NCBI RefSeq assembly: GCF_000265385.1
Contig: NC_018013.1
Location: 1,205,001-1,269,000 of the forward strand
Source: Aequorivita sublithincola DSM 14238
Lineage (GTDB): Bacteria > Bacteroidota > Bacteroidia > Flavobacteriales > Flavobacteriaceae
DNA: 64,000 bases
Reading direction: 5' to 3'
The position numbers were made by a program, and so were the translations under genes. Below are positions 59,126-64,000 of the stretch, piece by piece (the first letter of the stretch is position 1; each line of letters begins with the position of its first letter). The notes beneath the pieces are model-generated. The model searched no databases, had not been told where the DNA came from, and saw only the letters and a list, made by a program, of their open reading frames with translations.

Positions 59126-59500
59126 CTATGCTATGTATAAACTTGAATAATAGTTGCTGGAGATACTGATTTTGTTCAAAAAAACTTGTTGAGCTTTTAT
59201 TTTATTTATCGTCTGATAAAGCTCAATTTGTAGTTTTAGAATAATTTTAATTTGATGACCATAAGCAATTTGAAGATAGCGATAGGTTAATCTTGCAGCG
59301 GACAGTGCTTTCTTAGAAATGGTCTTTCTAGAATAAATATATAACTCTGAACCTTCATAATTTAGTTCTTTCCGAGTATTAACGCGTGAAACTTGATAAT
59401 AGCTTGAAGTATTTATTTGAGAATATACAGAACATTCGTTAACCGTCAGACCGAAAATCAGAAGGAGGGAAATGAGATGTTTTATATATGTTATCTTTTT
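59126..59500 (-). pseudogene. Open frame without normal start codon, signal-peptide-like N-terminus
   Basis: On the minus strand an open frame of about 125 codons ends at TAG (59128-59126). Its beginning reads KKKITYIKHLISLLLIFG, then LTVNECSVYSQINTSSYYQ, like a secreted-protein leader, followed by a Lys/Ile/Tyr-rich part. No ATG, GTG or TTG lies in frame near that leader; only ATT (59521-59519) or ATA (59494-59492) are available. It could be a gene that lost its start, one that uses a rare start, or a frameshifted copy. It falls in the 450-nt space between the GT9 gene and the small membrane protein. Protein family unknown. Confidence 0.4.
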
Positions 59501-59520
59501 TTTGAAAAGAGGAAGCTCAA

Positions 59521-60555
59521 TTAAGTTAGTACAGCCATTATTTTTGAAACAACCGCTTCAGGAGCAATAGTTTTCATCGCTTCATCATAAACACTCGGAA
59601 ACTTATTTCCATAAATCGAAGTAGGAATTAACGGATATTCATTTCGATCTGAAACTAATTGATTGGTTTCTGGCTGTTTAAAAGGTACAAAACCAGCAAA
59701 TGGATGCGTTACTCCCCAAAGTGTAAGGACCGGAACGCCGTACATTGCCGCCAAGTGACCATTACCGCTGTCCATTGAAAGCATTAAATCCAGATTTGAG
59801 ATTAAGGCGAGTTCTTCTTCAAAAGTGAGTTTTCCGGCAACATTGGTAACGTTTGCGAATGGATTTTCAAGTTTTTTGAGTTGCTCGATTTCTTTCTTCC
59901 CACCGCCAAAAAGGAAGATTCTGTATTTGTCAGATTCATCCAATTCACGGATTACTTCGGCCATTAAGCTTAAAGGATACATTTTGCTCTGATAGGCTGC
60001 AAAAGGAGCGATGCCTATTATTTTTTTATATTCAACTCCTAAAAGTCCGTTGAGTTTTGGAGATAATCTTTTCTTTGGGGGAGCAATATGTTTCTCCAAA
60101 TCAATCGGAAAACCCAGCTTTTCAAAAACATCTGCATAGCGCTGATGTGTTGTTTTTAATTGTGAAATATTTTTTCCTTTTGCTGAAATCAATGCCTTTT
60201 TTTCTGCTCTTCCTTTATCAATTGTAGCAGTTTTCAGGCCTTTAAACTTCAAATATTTCGTGATTATTTTTGAACGAATTACGTTGTGAAGATCTGCAAC
60301 GGCGTCAATACCGAGTTCCTTAGCTTCCTTTGCCAGTTTTATTAATCCGAAACGTTTGTGCTCTCCATAAACATCGGCTTCTAAAAAATCGAGGTTTGGA
60401 ATTCCTTCAAAAAAAGGTTTAAAAAAAGGTCTAGAAAGTACTGTGATTTTTACTTCGGGATAGGTTTGCGCCAAAACGCAAAGTACTGGAACGGTCATAG
60501 CTACATCGCCCATTGCGGAGAGGCGGATTACTAATATGTGTTTTGGTTTGGCCAT
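59521..60555 (-). CDS. Glycosyltransferase family 9 (heptosyltransferase-like)
   Basis: The ATG at 60555 (MAKPKHILVIRLSAMGDVAM) gives 344 residues; an upstream ATG lies in a palindromic repeat and is less likely. Motifs are the N-terminal ILVIRLSAMGDVAMTVPVL, IGIAPFAAYQSKMYPL and MLSMDSGNGHLAAMYGVPVLTLWG, the last typical of ADP-heptose or related sugar transfer to lipopolysaccharide core. It is cytoplasmic, last gene of the DUF6427 run, and 37 nt after the DUF4254 gene. Confidence 0.92.
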   Translation of the reverse strand: MAKPKHILVIRLSAMGDVAMTVPVLCVLAQTYPEVKITVLSRPFFKPFFEGIPNLDFLEADVYGEHKRFGLIKLAKEAKELGIDAVADLHNVIRSKIITKYLKFKGLKTATIDKGRAEKKALISAKGKNISQLKTTHQRYADVFEKLGFPIDLEKHIAPPKKRLSPKLNGLLGVEYKKIIGIAPFAAYQSKMYPLSLMAEVIRELDESDKYRIFLFGGGKKEIEQLKKLENPFANVTNVAGKLTFEEELALISNLDLMLSMDSGNGHLAAMYGVPVLTLWGVTHPFAGFVPFKQPETNQLVSDRNEYPLIPTSIYGNKFPSVYDEAMKTIAPEAVVSKIMAVLT

Positions 60556-60565
60556 TTTGAAATCC

Positions 60566-60598
60566 AAACCTGTCAGGTCTTTAAAACCTGACAGGTTT
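60566..60598. repeat. AGGTTTT/AAAACCT family palindrome, 13-bp arms
   Basis: AAACCTGTCAGGT and ACCTGACAGGTTT are perfect arms with a 7-nt spacer, directly before the GT9 start codon and 6 nt after the DUF4254 stop. Confidence 0.85.
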
Positions 60599-60604
60599 TC
60601 TTAA

Positions 60605-61213
60605 TTACTTTTTTCCGCGTAAAACAGGATTCAGCTCATCATCATTGTACATTTTCATCTGCTTATAGACTTTCATATACTTGCTTCCGTTGGCAATATC
60701 TTCCAATAGTTGGTTTATTGCGGTACTTAAATCCACACGCTGTTCTAAAAGCACATTCAATTTTGCTTTGCAAGCTATTAAATGTTCTTGGGAAGCGTCT
60801 GTGCGAGTTGCTTCTTCGTTCATATGATATACTTTCAAGGCTAAAATAGAAAGACGGTCAATTCCCCAAGCTGGGCTTTCGGTGTTGATTGTGGCATCAT
60901 CTTTCACTGCAACGTTATTGTATTTTTCTAGAAAATAACTATCAATATATTCCACCATATCAGTTCGATCTTGGTTGGAAGCATCTATCTGGCGTTTCAA
61001 CTTTAACGCTCCCACTGGGTCAATATTCGGATCGCGAATAATGTCTTCATAATGCCACTGAACTGTATCAATCCAGCATTTTCTGTATAATAAATGCTCA
61101 ATTAGATGACTGTCGTTGTCATACGGATTATTAAAAGGTTGATCCACGGTGTTCGTTTCGTGGTACTTATTTATAACTTCTGCGAAGATTTTGTTGGCTT
61201 TGTCGCTAAACAT
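60605..61213 (-). CDS. DUF4254 family protein
   Basis: This 202-residue, mainly helical protein contains HLIEHLLYRKCWIDTVQWHYEDIIRDP and IDRLSILALKVYHMNEEATR, with conserved His, Trp and Asp residues of the DUF4254 family. In Flavobacteriaceae it accompanies GT9 genes, so a role in surface polysaccharide or lipid synthesis is possible, but unproven. It lies 3 nt after the methyltransferase gene. Confidence 0.85.
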   Translation of the reverse strand: MFSDKANKIFAEVINKYHETNTVDQPFNNPYDNDSHLIEHLLYRKCWIDTVQWHYEDIIRDPNIDPVGALKLKRQIDASNQDRTDMVEYIDSYFLEKYNNVAVKDDATINTESPAWGIDRLSILALKVYHMNEEATRTDASQEHLIACKAKLNVLLEQRVDLSTAINQLLEDIANGSKYMKVYKQMKMYNDDELNPVLRGKK

Positions 61214-61216
61214 AAT

Positions 61217-62215
61217 TTATCGTTTTTCTAAAATGTGTAAATATTCAAAGGTTTCTGAGGCTTTGTGGTTTCGGTTTTCGGTTTTGTCTGCTTTAAAACG
61301 TTGATATTTCTTGGTTTTTAAGCTGTATTTCCCGAAGCGTTCCATAACCTTTTGCACATCCTTCTGGCTCATTAATCCTTCGTTGTTATAACTAAGAAAA
61401 ATGTATTTGAATTGTGCATTTTCAATCAATTCCTCAAAACTTTTTAGGACTTCTCCAGTTCTACACCAATCGCTTTTGTAGTAATCGCGCAGCCCCGTTT
61501 TTCCTTTAGGTACAAAGGTATCATATTTTGCCATAGTATTTAGTAAATGATAGTTTGCGCCGTACTGACGTGCATTGTATGGCGGATCTAAATAAAGAAT
61601 ATCGCCTTCAATTTTATTTATAAGTGCGTTGCTGTCGTACTGAAAAACTTGATGTGAATTTTCTGTTTGCTGAAAAATTGCAGGTTTCACTATTAATTTT
61701 TTTGCTGCGGAAGCTTTTATGTGTTTTAAGTACGCCCCATAAACCGAAGCGGTATTCGCAAACTTATCGGCACTTTCTAGCAAAGAAGCGAGCAAGAAAA
61801 AATATTGATCTTCCGTAATTTTCGAAGTATTTTTCCACTCTTCAATTTGAATACGAACCGCATCAATCTTCTGTCCGTTTTCTGAAGTGAAATAGTTTCT
61901 CTCTGCATTTCCACATTCGGAATAATTTTGAAAAATGAAACCTTTTTTACCTTTTAAAGCATTCAGTTCATCTATAAAATCTTCATAATCGAAAGCAGTG
62001 TGATTGCCGATGTAGTTTCGGTTTAATACATAGCTGTAATATTCTACATCGTTTGAAATTACTTGTTTAACGTGGGTTTTAAAATTTCGGCCAACGATTC
62101 CAGTACCTGCAAAAAGATCGCAAAACACTTTGCTGGAAAGATTATTTCCGCAGATTTCCGTAACTGTTTCAAAAATGAAACTGGAGAGTTTATGTTTGCT
62201 GCCTATGTAATTCAT
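61217..62215 (-). CDS. D12-class N6-adenine DNA methyltransferase
   Basis: This 332-residue protein has motif X MNYIGSKHKL, motif I FCDLFAGTGIVGRNF for S-adenosylmethionine and motif IV ILYLDPPYNARQY, the order of alpha/D12 (Dam, DpnM-like) enzymes. The target-recognition part lies between (about 75-195) and is not recognisable by eye, so the methylated site is unknown. It overlaps the PD-(D/E)XK-like gene by 4 nt (ATGA), suggesting a restriction-modification unit. Confidence 0.9.
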   Translation of the reverse strand: MNYIGSKHKLSSFIFETVTEICGNNLSSKVFCDLFAGTGIVGRNFKTHVKQVISNDVEYYSYVLNRNYIGNHTAFDYEDFIDELNALKGKKGFIFQNYSECGNAERNYFTSENGQKIDAVRIQIEEWKNTSKITEDQYFFLLASLLESADKFANTASVYGAYLKHIKASAAKKLIVKPAIFQQTENSHQVFQYDSNALINKIEGDILYLDPPYNARQYGANYHLLNTMAKYDTFVPKGKTGLRDYYKSDWCRTGEVLKSFEELIENAQFKYIFLSYNNEGLMSQKDVQKVMERFGKYSLKTKKYQRFKADKTENRNHKASETFEYLHILEKR

Positions 62216-62856
62216 TTAGAAACCCAGATAATATCGCTCAATGTTGTTTGTTCGTCAGCAAAAGTAAAGGAATGTAGTTGCTCCTTTCTGAAACTGGCAA
62301 CATATTTTTGAATAGCTTCTTTTAACAATGAAATCTCGGCTTTAAGCTTCCAATGTTCGCCGTTTTTAGCGTAAACAACTATAAATAAACGATTTTTAAA
62401 ATGATGTCTTTTTTGAGTACTTTGGTTTTTGTAGAGCCATTCAATTAGTTCTGGTTTGTGACTGTGAGCATATTCATATGTATTTTGAAATTGCTTCGGA
62501 AAGATAGATGTTTTATGGTCAAAAGGAATTCCGAAGAGATAAAAATCCTTTTCAGAATCCGTTGTTTCTACTACGGGTTCAACACCTTCTATCGCAGTGA
62601 AAATCTGTTCTACAGCTTGGGAGCTCCAAAAGTTAAACCATCTATTGGCCGCATAATTGAATAACTCTCGTTTATCAAGTTTATGATCTAGTATTGCCTG
62701 CTTCATTTTTAAAACTAGTTCCTCCCAATTCCAAGTTTTATAAATAAAATTGGTGTAACCATCCCAAAGATCATTTTGTTTTTGGCCCCAATTATAATCA
62801 TAAGGGAGTCTTTTTTTAAGTTCTACTTCAATATTTTCTATTTTAAAATTGCTCAT
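62212..62856 (-). CDS. PD-(D/E)XK-like protein, candidate restriction endonuclease partner
   Basis: The ATG at 62856 (MSNFKIENIEVELKKRLP) gives 214 residues; a longer frame into the neighbouring gene is less likely. The segment KDFYLFGIPFDHKTSIFP has Asp104 and Asp113-x-Lys115 spaced as in PD-(D/E)XK nucleases, preceded by an amphipathic helix (SSQAVEQIFTAIEGVE) and followed by a beta strand NRLFIVVYA. It overlaps DUF6427 upstream and the methyltransferase downstream by 4 nt each. That linkage makes a type II endonuclease the best guess. I do not recognise a specific restriction family; another nuclease-fold role is possible. Confidence 0.6.
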   Translation of the reverse strand: MSNFKIENIEVELKKRLPYDYNWGQKQNDLWDGYTNFIYKTWNWEELVLKMKQAILDHKLDKRELFNYAANRWFNFWSSQAVEQIFTAIEGVEPVVETTDSEKDFYLFGIPFDHKTSIFPKQFQNTYEYAHSHKPELIEWLYKNQSTQKRHHFKNRLFIVVYAKNGEHWKLKAEISLLKEAIQKYVASFRKEQLHSFTFADEQTTLSDIIWVSK

Positions 62857-63806
62857 AGAAACAGAAATACAAATGGCAAAATCACAACCATCCAAAGCAT
62901 AATTTCTTTAAACCAAAACTCGGTAATATCTTTTTCTACGTAGCGATCCGTTCCGAAGTTTTCAATATAATTGGCGGCGATTATAGAGACTGGCGCCAAG
63001 ATGAAAAGTATTTCGGCACCCGTTTTTTCAGGACCCAATATAGCCACAAGCAAGCTGGTAATGCTAACATAAAGTAACAAAAAGTAGTTAGATTTTTCCT
63101 TTAAAGAAACTGAGGAGAACCTTAAAACTCGGTACATTGACGTCCAAATATAAAATCCAAGAATTACAGTAACAGGCACTAAAATAGCAGCAGAGTTGTA
63201 TTTCGAAAAATCTAAACTTATAGGTTTTTTCCAATCGAAAAACCACGCAAAGGAATCATATACAAAAAATTGATAAGCTGTATTAATTATCAAAACAGCC
63301 ATAAAGCCTGTGATAGGGATTATCATCTGTTTATAATTGGAATTCGGTTTTTGGATTATGGCTATCCAAAGCGGTATAAAAAACAACAAACTCCAAAAAT
63401 AAAAAAGGGAAGCAAGTGTAATCCAGAGGCTGGCATCCAGAATTTTTTTGGATGAATTGGTATCGCTCCGCAAACTCATGATTCTCCGCAGCGCAAGAAT
63501 GAGAAAAGCATTGGCTAAAAGTATTTTATGCTGAAGGAAAATAACGGGTAACATTACCATAAAACACGTGAAAAAAAGGATGGCGTAGGTGTTTGTTTTT
63601 GTTAAATGGTTTTTGCGAATTATAAAATCTAAAAGCAACATAATCAACACACTGATCAATATAAAAGCAGCGTTATTAAGTAACAAATATGGAGAATCAA
63701 CGATATTATAAACTGAAATAGCTCCCAGTAAATAACCCACAACAATAAAAACGCCAAGAATTAAATAGTTTAAAGGAATGGATTTTCCAAAAAAGCTTGT
63801 TAGCAT
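62853..63806 (-). CDS. DUF6427 family membrane protein
   Basis: This 317-residue protein has about eight to nine membrane helices, beginning MLTSFFGKSIPLNYLILGVFIVVGYLLG, with a Gly-Pro-Glu containing loop and C-terminal WMVVILPFVFLFL. This is the DUF6427 family of Flavobacteriia, of unknown function. It is the first gene of the minus-strand run followed by the nuclease-like gene and is divergent from DUF6341 with only 41 nt between. Confidence 0.85.
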   Translation of the reverse strand: MLTSFFGKSIPLNYLILGVFIVVGYLLGAISVYNIVDSPYLLLNNAAFILISVLIMLLLDFIIRKNHLTKTNTYAILFFTCFMVMLPVIFLQHKILLANAFLILALRRIMSLRSDTNSSKKILDASLWITLASLFYFWSLLFFIPLWIAIIQKPNSNYKQMIIPITGFMAVLIINTAYQFFVYDSFAWFFDWKKPISLDFSKYNSAAILVPVTVILGFYIWTSMYRVLRFSSVSLKEKSNYFLLLYVSITSLLVAILGPEKTGAEILFILAPVSIIAANYIENFGTDRYVEKDITEFWFKEIMLWMVVILPFVFLFL

Positions 63807-63828
63807 ATGAGGTATTTTTATATTTTTG
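63797..63828 (+). promoter_or_regulatory. Putative promoter of the DUF6341 gene
   Basis: TTG (63797-63799), 21 nt, then TATTTTTG (63821-63828) matches the Bacteroidota consensus. The ATG is 20 nt downstream. The upstream element lies in the start of DUF6427. Confidence 0.55.
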
Positions 63829-63847
63829 CTGTCTAAAGATTAAAGAT

Positions 63848-64000
63848 ATGACTTGGAAAGGTTTTTGGGAAGCAATCGCTTCTATTTTTGAAAATGTTCT
63901 TTTTATTCCTTACGATGCACTTCGTAAATTGGAACTATCAACTTGGTGGGGCGCAAACGCTGTTTCTATAGTGCTTTTTTTAATTGGAGCTGTTGCATTT
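63848..64000 (+). CDS. DUF6341 family small membrane protein (5' part)
   Basis: The frame begins MTWKGFWEAIASIFENVLF and continues through IPYDALRKLELSTWWGANA into a membrane helix VSIVLFLIGAVAF at the window edge. The Trp pair and IPYDALR are typical of DUF6341, from memory sometimes mislabelled as uracil phosphoribosyltransferase because of a neighbouring upp gene. About 51 residues are present; the end is outside the window. Confidence 0.8.
   Translation, partial: MTWKGFWEAIASIFENVLFIPYDALRKLELSTWWGANAVSIVLFLIGAVAF

Overview
The window is chromosomal DNA from a member of the Flavobacteriaceae (Bacteroidota). The evidence is low GC content, genes typical of the family (SprE/PorW of the gliding/type IX secretion machinery, a PlsC-OlsB type aminolipid acyltransferase, the ligase-associated DNA damage cassette, DUF6341/DUF6427/DUF6168/DUF4254 proteins), an ATP synthase operon lacking atpD/atpC, and promoters of the Bacteroidota type (TTTG then TAnnTTTG). 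The genus cannot be fixed from the sequence. Almost everything is single-copy housekeeping DNA. No transposase, integrase, phage gene or CRISPR array was seen.

Layout. 1-8.5 kb: minus-strand GreA/GreB-like protein and MtgA, an FAD oxidoreductase, then pdxA and yceD-rpmF-fabH-accB-accC, with ribE divergent from pdxA. 8.5-12.4 kb: tRNA(CAT), methylmalonyl-CoA epimerase, a membrane M28 peptidase and a two-CBS protein. 12.4-15.4 kb: a 757-bp non-coding stretch, two tandem ferritin-like proteins with Tat-type leaders, then ssb. 15.4-31.3 kb: recQ, a histone-deacetylase-like hydrolase with a Cys-rich partner, an EamA transporter, Tex, MetG, LD-carboxypeptidase, YraN, a membrane HTH protein, Mfd and a pyridine-nucleotide disulfide oxidoreductase. 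31.3-37.8 kb: a TspO-like protein and the four-gene ligase/helicase/exonuclease/phosphoesterase cassette with 4-nt overlaps. 37.8-48.4 kb: TerB-like protein, Fbp, GNAT, aspartate kinase, OlsF-like acyltransferase, DUF5995, then small VOC/DoxX/TM2/cupin/dehydrogenase genes. 48.5-57.5 kb: one long minus-strand run from sprE through bactofilin, two small membrane proteins and atpBEFHAG. 57.7-64 kb: a PaaE-like flavin/2Fe-2S reductase, a cryptic reading frame without a normal start, GT9 glycosyltransferase, DUF4254, a D12-class adenine methyltransferase directly coupled to a PD-(D/E)XK-like protein, DUF6427, and divergent DUF6341 (cut by the window end).

Between and sometimes inside these genes lies a rich set of short palindromic repeats: an AGGTTTT/AAAACCT family, CTCTGCG hairpins, a TTCGACTGCGCTCAG family, GCGCGATTCATCGCGC and CCCCTAGCCCCC elements. 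One invades metG in frame, one has expanded as a tandem inside mfd, and others overlap stop codons. The most system-like observations are the restriction-modification-like pair spliced into the DUF6427-DUF4254-GT9 operon, the ligase-associated repair cassette, the paired Tat-exported ferritin-like proteins, and the coupling of sprE and bactofilin with ATP synthase.
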